Source: Anseranas semipalmata (lineage: Eukaryota; Chordata; Aves; Anseriformes; Anseranatidae). Taken from it: DNA of 64,000 nt. Made by a program: the position numbers and the translations under genes. The notes beneath the pieces were generated by a model. It ran no database searches. It was given only the letters and a program-made list of their open reading frames with translations, and was not told where the DNA came from. Of the stretch, positions 1-40,000 are shown one piece after another. Within the stretch, counting starts at the first letter, position 1; each line of letters starts with the position of its first letter. The stretch spans positions 4,933-68,932 of the forward strand of contig VXAA01004204.1 of assembly GCA_013399115.1 (NCBI GenBank). Reading direction: 5' to 3'.

Positions 1-87
1 AAAAAAAAAAAAGGATAGTATCTATGTAACATATTTTTATCGTAATAGGAATATCTGTAAGTGAATATTTGAAATTTCTACAAGTAC

Positions 88-26424
<26,337 letters not shown>

Positions 26425-26532
26425 CTGGGCGGCGGGGCCTGGCNCGGCCCTCAGCCCGCCTCCCGCCCGGGCCCGGGCCCGGCCCCGGCCCCGGCCCCGG
26501 CTGGGGTTCCTGTGTTCGGTGGTTCTTGTCAT
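26425..26532 (-). other. Candidate VWDE first exon (5' UTR or partly coding), unproven
   Basis: On the minus strand the GC-rich block contains GCCGCCCAG|GTAAGC, a near-perfect splice donor with exon end at 26425. The next exon needs a phase 1 partner. The phase 1 frame upstream is open but encodes a Pro/Gly/Arg-rich sequence without a signal peptide, and another frame starts with an ATG at 26530 but ends in phase 0. A non-coding leader exon is therefore as likely as a coding one. An N at 26444 lies inside, so the frame cannot be trusted. Confidence 0.35.
26471..26506 (-). repeat. GGGGCC-type hexamer run
   Basis: The plus strand reads three exact GGCCCC units (26481-26498) preceded by GGGCCC units, so the minus strand shows GGGGCC repeats and at least five G tracts in a row. 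This could form a G-quadruplex and is prone to copy-number and assembly error. Confidence 0.85.
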
Positions 26533-27981
26533 GGCCTCGTGGAGGTGCTTGTCTGAATGCCAGGCAGCTGGTCGGTGTCATGAAAGAGCGGTGTCCTACC
26601 GTCCTCCAACCCATAACTGTATTTGTTTTCTAATGTGCACTAAAATGCTGGAAGAAGAGCCAGTTTCAAATAGCTTGCTGTGAATGCTGTGGTCGTTTCC
26701 TTAGGTCACCAAGAGTGCTTTATAACTGTGCTTTAATAACTACAAACTTCTGTGTTGGACACCATAAAGCAGAATGAATTACAGCAAACGGTGGTTTCAA
26801 GCAACCAAGTTTCAAGGCTTGGTGGCAGATGCACCTCTTTGGAAACGCCTAGCAGAGGACAAATATGTGGCTCAGTGTTCAAGATTTGGTAAAGTTTTTT
26901 GGTATTTTTCTTTCTAGGCCCCAGGCCCATGCAGGCACTAAAGTATTTCACACAAACAAGGGTGCACAGAAGGCCACAGAAACATCTCACACTCTCTTTA
27001 GGAAATGTAGACCTAACTCAAACAAATAACTTGCTGACGCAGGTGAGAGTCTCCAAGCCCTGCACACCCAAAACACAGCGTACTGCCATCCACTGAACCT
27101 CTCTGCAAGGGGAAATGTTGGGTGAGGGCTGCCTGCAGGAGGTGCTGGCGTGGATGGCCCTTTGCAGAGCAGGTGTCCCCGAAGGAGATCCCAGGGCAGG
27201 AGTGGAGGCAGAGGCACAGCACTGCTGTGTGGGCAACCTCCGTCTTCTGGGCACACACTCTGAGCCTCTTCACTGGAAGAAGCTGTTCAGCTCCATCAGA
27301 CCAGCAGGTTTTTAAAAGGCATCACTGGCACAGCCTGAGCGTTTAATTCAGTCTTGCATTTCTGTCAGTTCTCTAAGACCTACAAGTTCCTCCTAAGCAT
27401 TCAGGAAATTTTAATGATGAGTTTTCATAATTGTCTAGATGACTTTCTGCTTTGTTATCATATATGATAACTTTTATCCTAGAAAGCTGCATGGCTGAAT
27501 TTACAGTTTGTTTTTCCCAAAATGTGTATTTGTAAAAAAGACAACAGGAAAGAAAGAGGTATTTTACCAACCAAGTTGCAAAATAAAGAACTGGAAAGCT
27601 CTGACAAAATTTAAACATTGAGCTACTTCTTTGACCCCTACTAATCATGATGGAGTGGTATTTACAGGAGGATTAACACCTTTCATCATGGATCATGCAG
27701 GAGACCAAAAGAGGTGGCAATAACAGCTGCTGGAGTAAAGAAACCTTTCATCTTTTCTGCCCTGGTTTTCCTCTACCAGTTCCCTCTGCTGCTATCAGCC
27801 TTGCAGCCTCTTACAGCAACAGCAGAGCAAGAGTATATTGTGGTTGAAAGAGCTGACAACTGGCCAAAAGTAGTTCTCGGCTCTCATGGGGATAGAGTTG
27901 TGTCAGTCACAGTGAATTTATGAAAAATGTGAGTAATTCTAGGGCAGGCTTATAGCAGTCTTATAGGTCTTTCCAGCAGGT

Positions 27982-27993
27982 NNNNNNNNNNNN
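27982..27993. other. Assembly gap (12 N)
   Basis: Twelve unresolved bases followed directly by an A run, so the gap probably hides a homopolymer. Confidence 0.99.
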
Positions 27994-30900
27994 AAAAAAA
28001 AAAAGTTTTAGACAGTAATTTATTTACATTGTTTTATTAAAGCATATCGTAGGCTATGTAAAACAGGTTTGCACTATGGAAAACATCACTTATGATGTAA
28101 TACAAAGTCACATGACAATTTTGCAGCATACTATCAAGTAGCAGGATGTTTGGGAGGAAAAAACAAGGCTGTAGAGTGGAGAAAGAATTTAAGATACTGT
28201 ACATGATTCTGTAGTCCAAGACATCACTGTTGTAAACAGGTTAGAGTTTTTCTAAAAACACAGCATAGGAAGCAACAGTAACAATGCTAAGGAGCATTTA
28301 GACATTGCAGCACAGAGCAGCATTTCCCAAAAATGGATTATATAAATAAATAAGAAGAAAGATAGGTAAGGTTAGCTCTGAAAATCATCCCAGAACTAAC
28401 TTCCGGTTTAGCCATCTAAGTCTGTTCAGTGAAGCTTTTAAATACATATTTATTTTAAGGTGGACTCTTAAGTCCCATCTGTGAATGAACTGCGCTCTTT
28501 GCTTAGAATGAAGCCTGAGCAGAAGTGCTTTCAGTGGCTGAGGACTGTCTTATTAAGGAGGGAGTAGTATAGTGATAAACTGGAGAAAACAGACGTGTTG
28601 GATGAAAAGGAACAGGGACTTAGGCAATGCTGAAAATAGAGTCATTGCAGAAGTTTAAAAATTCAGATAAAAAAGAAGGCTCTGCTGATACTAAGTCAGG
28701 CATTGCAGCTAGGTTGGACTGATTTAATGTTTATCTGCATAAGTACGTGACTGTGCAGCTCCAATATGTGTGTACGTGTAACAGGAATCCTTGACAAAAC
28801 ATGAAAGAAAGAAGAGACTTTATCATAAATACAGCCAACATAGCAACTTCTTACTGTATCTGTCACTTCTGTTGACAACATGCTAGTGTGGTCTCTATAA
28901 CAGTGCACCTTAGATCATTCATATATGCAAAATACATGTCTTATACAGCATTTAACAGATTATATTATCTCTACTTGCTTTTGGGGAACAGTCCAGAGTA
29001 GTCAGCGGGCAAGTGGATAACAGACTGACTATGGATAAAGCAGTACTAGCCTTAAGCATTTGGGGTACATAGGTCAGGAAAACCAATCAGCAGTGTTTGC
29101 CAGTACATGTACATTCCCAAATATGTGTGCATAGATGTTCAGGTGTGAACTGGAAATGAGAAATCACCTGTGAGTTTTAAAAGTATTTGGCTCCAGACTA
29201 AGCCATGAATGTTGTCTGTAGTTATATCCAAGCCCTAAATTCCAAGGTAAATAAGGGGATCATCCAGAACAAAGGCAGTGCTTGTGGTAGGCTAGGTGGA
29301 AGAGTAAGCGATTAGTGTGAGCGTTGGTGCACAGGAGCGGGGAAGCAGGGGTTGAGAGCTGAGGGCAGCAATTGGGTGGGTGGTGGTTGTCTTGAGCTAC
29401 GAATCCCCAGCTCTGACACTTAAAGGTTCTTAGAGATATTTTGTAAATAAAGGTGAACAATTAGAGAAGAATCCAATTAAGTTTAAGCTAAAATTGCCCA
29501 CTGTATGTGATTTATTATAAGCCTTTTCTTTCAGATTGTAAGCGTGAATGGAGGTCTGTCTTCAATGAATCCTCTCTGCTATACCATTAATCCTGTCTGC
29601 TCTTGTAGGCAAAGTAAATTTGAATAAGCCCTTTAAGCCTGTGTTGCCGTACTTGTTATTTGGGCAGAGATAGAACGTAGATGGTAACTCCAAATAATGC
29701 TGTGAGCAGAAATTGGAAGCTGGGGGAGATTTCCCTGCAAAGCTTCAAAGGGTCATTGTAGTAATGCCAAATGCTGAATGTTTGGAAAGAGTTGCCTTCA
29801 GCAGATAACATCCCTCCTGTAAGGAGCAGATGGCTGAGAGATAGCCCACAGCTCTGGGCAAATCCAAAAGCATATGAGAGCGATGTGTTTTCTTATACTT
29901 GCCCTTTCATGTTTTTAGTTCTTTCTGTTTGTAAAAATAATTTTTTTTTTCAATTGTGCCAGGTTGTGTATGTGAATAGTAAGTGAACTTGTCCTTTCTG
30001 AAACAATAAATTGCTAACATTATTTGTCTAATCTAGTCTATTCTGTATTTAAAGTTAAATTCCAATCTTCCCTTCAAATTGTAGTGTGACTATGGTTGTG
30101 TGACTTTTAACTTAGCTGAGGTTCATTTGATTTAAAAACACGGTCTAACAGCTCCAAAACTAATGTCCTGAAACATCACTAAGACACACTAAGACACACT
30201 GGCAGTTCCAGTTCAGAGACATTTGATTCCATTTCTATCTTCAACACCAAATAAATAGAAACAGAGAACCAGTGATGGCCATATTCATTTATTTATTTTG
30301 ATTATTCTTCGGCTAACTTTACATCATTACAAGAGGTTAAACTTGCTCATGTTTATTCTGCTGGCGGCTTTTTCTGAAAACTGCATGGCTTTTGAGTGGC
30401 ATTTGTTTTTCAAAATGCTTTTAAAATTTGTAGAGAAGATTTTTTAAACTGCCCTGTAAAAGTACTCAGTGTTGACAGTCTGTTTAGCTTTCAGAAGTAA
30501 TGACATCTTCAGTATGTTTTAGCTCCTAATTCTCTTTCATATTTGACCTCTTGTATATACTACATTTGACTTATGCAGTAAAGGACTTCAGTATAAAACT
30601 CTAATGTAATTGGGTTTGGATAAGCAGTATAAGGTTTAGTATAAACTGGAGGAAATCTATCTCCAGTACTTAAAGGGGTTATTGAGAGCCAAATAAAATC
30701 ACTGGTAGGCTTTCCATTAGCTTCAGTTGCCTTTGGATCAGCCCCTTACTCTTTTATGCTTCTCAAGTGCTTTCATATTGTTTATTACATAATGGCTTGA
30801 AACTTAACTCAAAGGCCTATCAGCTGTATTGTTTCAGAATGTGCTGAATATTTTGAAGTCTGGGAAGTACCTGGGCTGATGGAATATTAATGGAATAATC

Positions 30901-33900
30901 TTTGTTTTACCCACACTGAACTGTAGCAGTGACATGTTATTATAAAGATCTCCTAGGTGTGATACAACTCTCAACTATTATTTCTTCTTTTTCTATCTCC
31001 CAGGGTGTTTGAGTGCATAACACTTAATAAGTTGTAATTTTTAAAAAGTAGAAAAATCATAGAATTAATTCTTTAGCCTGTATAGAATAAACACTACTTG
31101 AATAAGGTCCAGAGCATTGGTCTTATAGGTAACCATAAACTTCATACTCTTCGTCTTACTGACTTTAGTGTGTTTATATTTGCACTAGTATGTTTGATAT
31201 TTGTCAAATAAAAACTAGCATTACTGGATAAAAGTATTGAATAAATTATGTGTTCTACTAAATGAAAATAGGTGAAAAATTTCCAGGTTCTGTTTACATT
31301 GAAACTTGTACATTTCTCATAGAAATCTCGGTTTCAGCAGAACATTACATTCTGATTTTTGAAAAATGGTTTTGGAAAAATTCTTAGCAATTCTACTTAG
31401 TGTACGTCATATGTAAAGCCAGTGGAACTGTTTGTATACAATAAAGAGAGGGGTGGTAATAACAAATGCACCCTAAAGGAGCAGAAGAATAGATCATCAA
31501 CTAGCTTTAGCTGGGTAGAGTTGCACTGATCTAAATTTGCTGAGGATTCACCCAGAATTTCTGTTTTCATGTGTATCTTCAAACAAGGAGGAGTAACTGA
31601 GAAATAACAAGTCTTCACATAGAGAAGCAGAAATTTTCCACTGGACTTTGCTGAGGCTTTAAACAAGTATTTAGAGGAACAGATTCTCCCTACCTCACAT
31701 TAACGGGAAAAATACTTCCTGTCTGTTCCCCAGATAGATTTATATATTTTTCTTGGGTAGAAGTAAGATATCTGACTGCAGATAGTACTTTCTTGGCAAA
31801 GGAAATTATGAAAAAGTTTTTTAATCATCTGTAGTTTGAAGAAACTGGAAGCACAATCTCTGGTGCTCTCTTAACTTCCCTCTCTGATGGTTTGGCCATC
31901 TGAATTTTTATGTTAACACCATTGTTTTTTAAAATGCTTAAAAGAACAGAGCATGACTAGAACTGACAGGAATCTATTGACACAGGAACAAGGCACGGAC
32001 TTCATTTTGAAGTAGTAATAAACAAAATGTTCAAAAACTATTTTGCAAAGTTGTGCAAATACTGTGTTACTGTCAGTAGCAGAGCATCCTATTTCCATCA
32101 ATAATCTAAATATACTTCTTTTTGAGCCTGAAAGTCTCAGATTAAATAAATTTATCTTATTACTAATAATCACCTGTTAGGCTATTATGCAGTTTTATGG
32201 TTCAGAGACCACCCGTGAGCTTAAAGAATGCATTCAGCAAGTTGTTGCCGAAACTGTCAGATGAAATCATCATAAAAGATACCAGAAAAATTGTAAAAAG
32301 CAAAGCCAAATTATACTATTCTACTACAGCAATGTATGAATGCAAGTTGAGAAAAGAAAGTGAGGAGAAAGGTTGAGGAGACTGGTGAATGCTGGGTGTT
32401 GTAACAGTCCCAGTTGCACTGGTGTGGTCCCACCAAACTACATGGCTTTGTGCTGGTAGAAATTGGTCATAGGGCAGGATTGATAGGATTTTAGTACAGC
32501 TGCAGTACTTAGGAAGAGAAGACTTCACGTTTAAGTCGGTTTTCTTTCAGTCCTGCCTGTGTGTTTTTAGTTTTCCTGTGCATATAATACTTTCCTTTTG
32601 CAAGATCTACGGTCATGAATTCCAAATACAGTCCACAGATATAAAAATCAAGACAGGATCTAATGAAAAACACTGGATAATAAAACTTGCCATATCTTCC
32701 AACAGCCCTCAAACACCTGTTAAAATCTTGTTTAGTAGCTACCCTGCCATGTGATAGAGATTAATGCTTATGAGTCCCTTGTCAGAATGTAAAATGTCAC
32801 AGTTTATAGCATCATGTACAGGTCAACAGATAGCATATATCTCAAATGCATCTACTGTGTCCGACTAAGACTATTCCTAGCTGATGCCCTCTGCATTCAG
32901 ATGAGAAGAATAAATATCCTGGTCAATGCTGTACTTTAACTATCTGAAAGCAAATGTGATCTGCTTATTTGCCAACCTAAAGTGACTGTTGCTCAAAACT
33001 GAAGATACTTAGAATTAAAGTGATCAATACAATGAAACACTTCCCTTCTTTCTTTCTGCTGTATGTAGACATGTATGATAAAAGAACGGGTTGTTTAAGA
33101 TCTGTTCATTTTTGTCTACATAGTAATATAGACTTGTTCACAGGAAAAGGGACTGTCAGTCAAGAAGAATGACAATACTGTAGAGGAGGCAGAGGGACTA
33201 TTATTTGCCTTGTGTGTAACTACGGTCTTAGAACTAAAAGCATCTTTTCAAGCAGCAGATGTGGTCTGTAGCGTGTTTTTTTTCCCTCTCGGTCCTTGAT
33301 AACCTCCTTGGCTTCTCTTCTCAAAGTACCCCCACATACGTAGAAGCCAGCTCATCCGTATGTTGAGGATGAAGGGTCATTTCAAACTCCATAACCCATT
33401 AAGGGCAGACTTACTGAAGTTAAAACATCCAGTCTCTGAACCCTCTGGAAAGGCAATATAATCAGCCAGTCCTTATTTGACATCTTTCCCCTTTGATGAT
33501 ACAGATTTAGGCTATAGATATTACTTGCATTTGCTGATTTGTAAAACTAGGAATTCCCTTCTAGAGATCTATAACTTTTAGTGATGCTCTTACCTCTCTG
33601 TTTCCTGACTTGCCGCTGTGCTGAGAACAGACATCCAGCTGTTCAACTGGACCCTTAGCATTGTGTATTTGAAGATAATCCCTAGACCACCAGCATATTT
33701 TCAGCATCTGTGGACATAAAGGTTATGACAGTTGCCCATTCTGAGTGTAATCTTAGGTTTTACAAGAATTCTGCTAAAAGATTTTCAAGCTGTGATTATC
33801 TCTTCCTGCTTTGTGTGGTATTGCTAAGGAAAAAAAGTACTGGAAGTTCTAAAAGCAATACATTCTGTAGTGTTTTAAGACCTTAAATTTGCAACTAAAT

Positions 33901-34517
33901 TACGTACTTAGCTTTACACACTTGACTTCTTCAGACTATTAACAGCTTACACTGCAGCACGTTTAAGTGTTTGCAGGATTAAGATCCACATCCTCTCTGA
34001 ACCATTAAATGTTTTGGAATTGAAGAGCGGTTAGATTCCCCAAGGGGTTGTCTTTTATGTATAAATGGAGAACATCCATGGCTTGCATCTGGGATTTCTC
34101 ATCCTGTTTGAGTGATCTAATCTGCTTAGTGTGTATGTGTGTACTCATGCACTTAAATATGTAGACATGGTAATGACCAGAATAGGCTTGTTGGGGGGGA
34201 AAGGGTGTAGAGGGAAGCAGGAGAAGGAATCATCAAATATTATTTAAAACATTATCATCTATTTCCTGCACATTTTAAAACATTTTGTCTTCTGGCCAGC
34301 TCTGTAAATTACCCACTGCTTCCCTGCACTCTGCTAGCAGAGGTCAGGGCAATTTTGAATATTCCAGACCATTGACTACCATTTAGTGTATGAACTAGAA
34401 AACAGTTAAACCCCAGGAATTTTCCTTTTCCTTTTTTTCTCCTCATATTAAATTTCATCTCCACTTTTCTGAGCGCTCTTCCAATATTGGTCTGAAGCAA
34501 TTCTTTATAACTTTTTT

Positions 34518-34533
34518 GTGTATATATATATAT
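34518..34533. repeat. (TA)n short microsatellite
   Basis: About eight TA units within a wider TA-rich stretch reaching about 34565. Confidence 0.85.
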
Positions 34534-35114
34534 GAATATATACATATGAAGTATGTACATATATTTATGCGTGTGTGCCTTTCACATATAAAACATACAT
34601 AATGATATAGGTGGATATAGGAGGTTTATTGTTTTGTCCTGTGGTTTAAATTGTACATCTGCCTAAAGCATCTATGCAGAACTTTTACTGCATGATGCCA
34701 TGCAATTTTGTGTTCGTTGTAGTCACGTTGCAGACATCAAATTTTAAAATATATTTTTTCTGTGTTTATGACCTATATCAACTGATACTATCAACTCTCT
34801 GCAAAGATCTTTGAAGCCCTCTGTAAGCAAATTGTACCTCTTTGTTTGTGCAGCTTTTGTGAATCACAAAATAGTTACATTTTAACTCTGAAAGTATTGT
34901 CCAGCATTTCAGTTCTCACTCTTACTGTGGAACAGAGGTAGCACCATGGAACCAATTTGGTCTTCTTTCCTTGTTACCTTTGGAGCAGATAATGCTCAGC
35001 TGAATGCATCTGCAGAAACCAAAGACAAGTCTCCATGCCACTTGATATTATGGTCATCTTGCCTGACTGAAGATGTCCACGCTGTAGGGACACTTCTCAC
35101 TGAGCAAAAGGGAG

Positions 35115-36080
35115 AAATAGCCCTTCAGTACTGTTTCAGTGTTTGACCACTGTCACGGTAGAAACATTTTTTTTTTCTTATATTTGATCGGAACTTCCTG
35201 TATTTCAGTTTGTGCCCATTACTTCTTCTCCTTTAAATGAGCACCATTAAGAAGAGTCTCGCTCTGTCTTCTTCACTCCCCTCCATCAAGTATCTCTACA
35301 CATGGAGATCCCACCTGAGCCTTCCTGTCTCCAGGCTCAACAGTCCCAGCTCCCTCAACCTCTCAGATGTCAGGTACACTGATCTCTTAATCATCTTTAT
35401 GTCCCTTCACTGAACTTGATCCAGTAAGTCCATGTCTCTGTTGTACCAGAGAGCCTAGAACTGGACCCAGCATTTCAGATGGGGCCTCACCAGGGCTGAG
35501 TAGGGGTGAAGATTCACCTCCCTTTTTGCCACTGATCACAACCCTTTGAGATCAGCAGTCTAGCCAGTTTTCAGTCCACCTGTCTGTTTACCTATCTTGT
35601 GCTTCATCAGCTTGTCTATATGGAGGCACTGTGGAAAGCTTTGCTGAAGTCAAGATAAACAAAATCCACTGCTCTCCCTTTGTCCACTGAACTAGTCATT
35701 CTGTTGCAGAAGGCCATCAAGTTGGTCAGGCGTGAATTCCCCTTCATAAATCCCTGCTGACTATGCCCAATCACCTTGTCCTAGATGGGTTTGGAAATGG
35801 TTTCCAGGATGGTTGGCTTCATCACTTTTCCAGGGATCAGGGGGAGGCTGACCAGCCTGTAGTTCCCAGGTCATCCTTCTTAAACTTCTTGACAGAAGAG
35901 ACACTTGCTTTCTTCCCATCCTCAAGACTCTCCTTGGTGGCCATCACTTTTCAAAGATAATTGAGACATTGGCCAACTCCGTCAGCACATATGGCTGTAT
36001 CCCACCAGGTCCCATAGATTTTTGTATGTCCAGTTTGTTTAAATGTTCTCTAATCTGATCTTGGTCTACCACAGAGTTCA
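35115..36080 (-). mobile_element. CR1 LINE fragment, inactive
   Basis: Read on the minus strand this is the 3' part of a CR1 non-LTR retrotransposon. It holds reverse transcriptase pieces such as GNYRLVSLPLIPGKVM and [18 protein letters not shown], followed by the well-known region downstream of RT (GAGACATGGACTTACTGGA, then GCCTGGAGACAGGAAGGCTC and TGGGCACAAACTGAAA). Frames are broken by stops and shifts, with a stop just after the ETISKPI stretch. It is 5'-truncated, as is usual for CR1. The plus-strand open frame at 35763-35960 is its antisense shadow. Confidence 0.9.
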
Positions 36081-37068
36081 TTCCAAATTATTTAACTATT
36101 TACTTGGCTTTATTTGTTAGATTTTGAAAATTTAGCATCTTTAATACTTTCTACAATTGTTTCTGGACCTTTCAGTATCTTGAGTAAAGGATTATCAGTT
36201 ATTGCAAAACAATCTGACTAATATTCTAGAAAGATCTGAAGTTTCAAATTTGCAGATGTATTGCCCACTGGGAAAAAAAGCAGTACATCTTCTGATCCAG
36301 AGGTCATTTCTTTCAGCTGTAAATTCACTCTGGAGCTATTCTCTGTACAGTAAATGTTAAGGCTGCGTCTCCAATCTGTGGAAATTTGTCTAAGTAAAAA
36401 CAAAGCACAGCTAACATGATATGGTCAGTCTAATAGAGCATATTAGCGACTTAAAATTGTGAAAAACATTGCTGTGTGTAAATACAGTAATTAAGCTTCA
36501 CATTTGAGAGCTTGTGCCTTGTTCCATGGCAAAATCCACATCTTTCAATGAATGCAGCTGCTTACAGTTTACTTTGAGCTTAATGTGTAAGTGTAAATTC
36601 AGTAGTTTTAACAGTATTTATAAATTTGATTGATTTTTTATATAGCTTGCAGAATAGCAATAGCTGTCTAGACATATCTCCATGAATGAAGACAAAGTAC
36701 TGGAATATGCCTGCAAAGTGCTTGTTTTTAAAGAATCCCATCATAAATCAGAAGATAGATTTTGTAGATTTTCACTAATATTCTAACAAAGAGTATAGTG
36801 TTTTTCTTTTTCATGACATTTTAGTAAATGTTTGTAACCCACAGGCTCAAGAGGAGTCAGCTGACTAATAGCAATTGTCAAAACTATTTCGAGGTGCATT
36901 TCTCAGCTGCTTGGGAAAGGCGTGTTTTGCAGCAGTTCAGGATGAAGACATGCTCTCTAATCGTGGCTCTGTATCACCCTTGTGCTTGGTGGCACCGCCA
37001 TTAGGCACTGGGAATGGGATTGAAGGCATTCCCTGCTAGAAGCCTGCAGGACTGAGAGGGCTGCACAG

Positions 37069-37094
37069 GTGTGTGTGTGTGCATGTGTGTTTGT
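37069..37094. repeat. (GT)n microsatellite
   Basis: GTGTGTGTGTGT with a CAT interruption. Confidence 0.85.
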
Positions 37095-40000
37095 GGTTAT
37101 TTCTGTGGTAGTTCTAGAGGTAGTTTGCAGTAGAAAAGTTCCATAAAAAGCTTAATAAATCAATGTTAAAGCCATTGAAAAAAAAAAAAAAAAGCTGGGA
37201 TAGCTGAAAGCCACTGAGACCCATTTGCACCAGAAAATAAAAACATTTGTTTATTTTTTTAAAAAGCTCTGCTATTGTGGGTTTTTCAAACACACACTCC
37301 AGAAAATCAAAACAAAACAATAGAAACCAAGAAACTGGAAGCATGCCATTGCTCACAGCAGTATGATAACAAAATAAAAGCTACATTCTTGTAACTGATA
37401 GGATTAGGTTTTCCTCCTATTAAAATGTTGGTCTGGTGTATATTCCTCTGTAAAAATGTACAAGATTAGAGAACCTTTCAGACAGAAAGGTTAGTTGCCT
37501 CCAGGAGTTGTTGCAAACAAAATATCTTAAGGATAAATTCTGTTGTGTTTCCTCAAGCAGACAGAGTGCTTTTGGCCAAAATTCTACAAAAATGTAACAA
37601 CAAACTTTTTTCTTACAAACTTTCCAATTCATGTAAATCATGCTTATAGAACTACAGCATCCTGCCATGAAATAATTCTTCCTCCCTTCTAAACAATTTC
37701 TCCCGGGGTTTCTTCAGGCTCTTTAAAGAGTTGCTGCACACCTGGAAGTGTATCAACATATTCCCCACCACCACCCTGGTATTTATGTTCTTTCCATATA
37801 AGCTATTATGGAGGAAAGTATAATCATTGTTTAAAGAATAGGATATTTGGAAGAATCTTGAAGAATATGAATCCCATTAAACAGAAGTCCCACATGAAAT
37901 ACGAGATGTGAGACAACGGTATTTTTTTTTAATTTTACAATTTGGTTTGAAGACATTTTTCATGTCACTCGGACAAGACCTTTTATTGTTTATATAGGAA
38001 TATCTTATTTTGTGCTACTTTCTAAGTCAGATATAGCTGAAAGCAATGAGTGGGCAAGGAGGTGACTGTATGTAATGATTTCATTTTCCTAGAAAGCAAA
38101 AACCTTATGTGCTGAATTGCTATAGTCAGAATTGACTTTAATAAAAGTCCAAATACTCTGCAAATATGAAAAACATTCCTTACATATTTATAGCATTCTT
38201 TTACTTAGATGTCAGTATTTAACCAATTCAGGACCTTATCCTTAAAGAAAATCAAAGCTCTATGACAACATTTCACGTATCTCAAAAGTTCTTTCTCAAT
38301 AGGACTAAGTAGAAATGCAGAAGGCACGAAGAATGCTGTAAGGATTTAGAGCACAAGCAGCTTCTTTTGAAGTATGTCATTTAAAAAATAGCTTTAATGA
38401 TTATCTTCAGACAATAATGATGACTTTGAAACCAGCTTTTCTTGACCAAGTCAAATGCAGAATGTTGCTTCAGGGTATGTGTTTTCCTGGTCATCTTTCC
38501 TTTCTGCCTTGAGCACGGACTGACTGAGGAGTGGTTTGCTTCCAGTGCTGATGAAAAACAGCATGTTGATGAAGGATTCTAACACGGGGCTCTGCAAATG
38601 GGCGAACGTATTTACTGAATTAAGTGATGTGATATTTTGCATCTTATCTTGTTATTCAGCTATTATTACTCAAAAGGAAGTGTATGACCTCATCACTGCT
38701 TTTCCTTATGGCAACACTGCCAGGAATTGAATTTACTGGGGACAGAATTCTGTTCAGTCTCCCATGCCCCTGTAAAAGGGTTCTACATATTGTAGAGATC
38801 TTTGGTTCCTTATAAAAGAAGATTGCTATCCTGTTGTGCCACTTGATAGGCTTCATTTGAATATTTCAGCAAATATGAAGTTAGAAACACTAATGAGCAA
38901 GTTAAGTCCTTCATCTGCTATACATGAGTGTAAAATATCTTTTGCTTATATACATGAGAAGAAGTACAAGCACATACATATAAGAAAAGGCAAAGCTGCA
39001 CAAAATACATCTTCATATTTCTTATATGTGCAAAAACTGGCTGTGGAGTGAAACTGGAAATAGCTGAAGAGCTCACTGTCCTCTTCGTATAAACTACTCA
39101 GCTAGCTAACACTTATCTGGTATCTTTCAGGAAGGACTGTCATGTATTATCCATGTATTATCTTTAAATTCTTAATATGCCACACTGAACAATTTCATTA
39201 TTGAGGTTTTGGGTTGCAATTAGCTTGGACTTCAGGAAGAAATTATAAAATGTTAATATCAATTAAGCATTCACAATTAAGTGTGAAAATTCTTAAATGC
39301 TTTGATGTTATAAAAAATATTTGCTATTCTCCGGTTGTTGGAAAAAAGATTTTAAAGCACCCTTCTAGATGAAGAAAAGTGTATCCTAAACTTACAGGCT
39401 TATACAGTTTTATGTTTAGATTGACACACACATATATGAATGAATTGGTTTTAATTGAACAACAAAAGTTGAAGAGGATGCAGGATTTGTAAACTGTTTT
39501 TGTTTTGTTTTTTATTGATGATTATTCTTGTAATATCTTGGTTGAGTCATACTGTGAATGCACCCCTGACTTCTCCATTACATAAAACACACTTGTGTTT
39601 ATGCTAATATTAATGGTAATTTTGACACTACCTTCAATGAGAACAAGAATAGATTTTTGCCTTTGGAAATGTATTAGTACTAAGCCACACTGTTACAAGA
39701 TTTTCACAAACAGTATCAAAAGAATTTATCTCCCCAGCAAACCGTGAGGTCCTGGTCCCCAGTTATTGTCTCGAAGTATTATATCTATGAGATGGCACTT
39801 CCAGTTACAGTTTTTAGTGCTATTAAAAACTGTGGAGAAAGGTACTAACACAGGCTTCCCCTTAGGATTGTAGTCTGAATATATATTTCAGGCCCATATA
39901 GAAATGTGTGCAACTATGTTTGTTGTTCTCATTTCTCCATGTTAGCTAGTTTAAAGCAAGTAAAGGTATTCCAACACAACAACCACATTTTTTCCTAAAA

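Larger units (their letters stand above)
26533..35114. other. Intergenic sequence upstream of VWDE, no gene recognised
   Basis: About 8.6 kb with no exon chain or known domain. It includes a moderately GC-rich patch at 27030-27290 with overlapping open frames on both strands (a sign of composition, not coding), a 12-base N gap at 27982-27993, a 10-base direct repeat AAGACACACT at 30181-30200, and a TA-rich stretch at 34518-34560. Confidence 0.65.

Noticed and set aside
26987..27346. Cluster of open frames on both strands at about 27.0-27.3 kb
   Set aside because: All frames are open at once because of composition; no domain, signal or splice pattern supports any of them.
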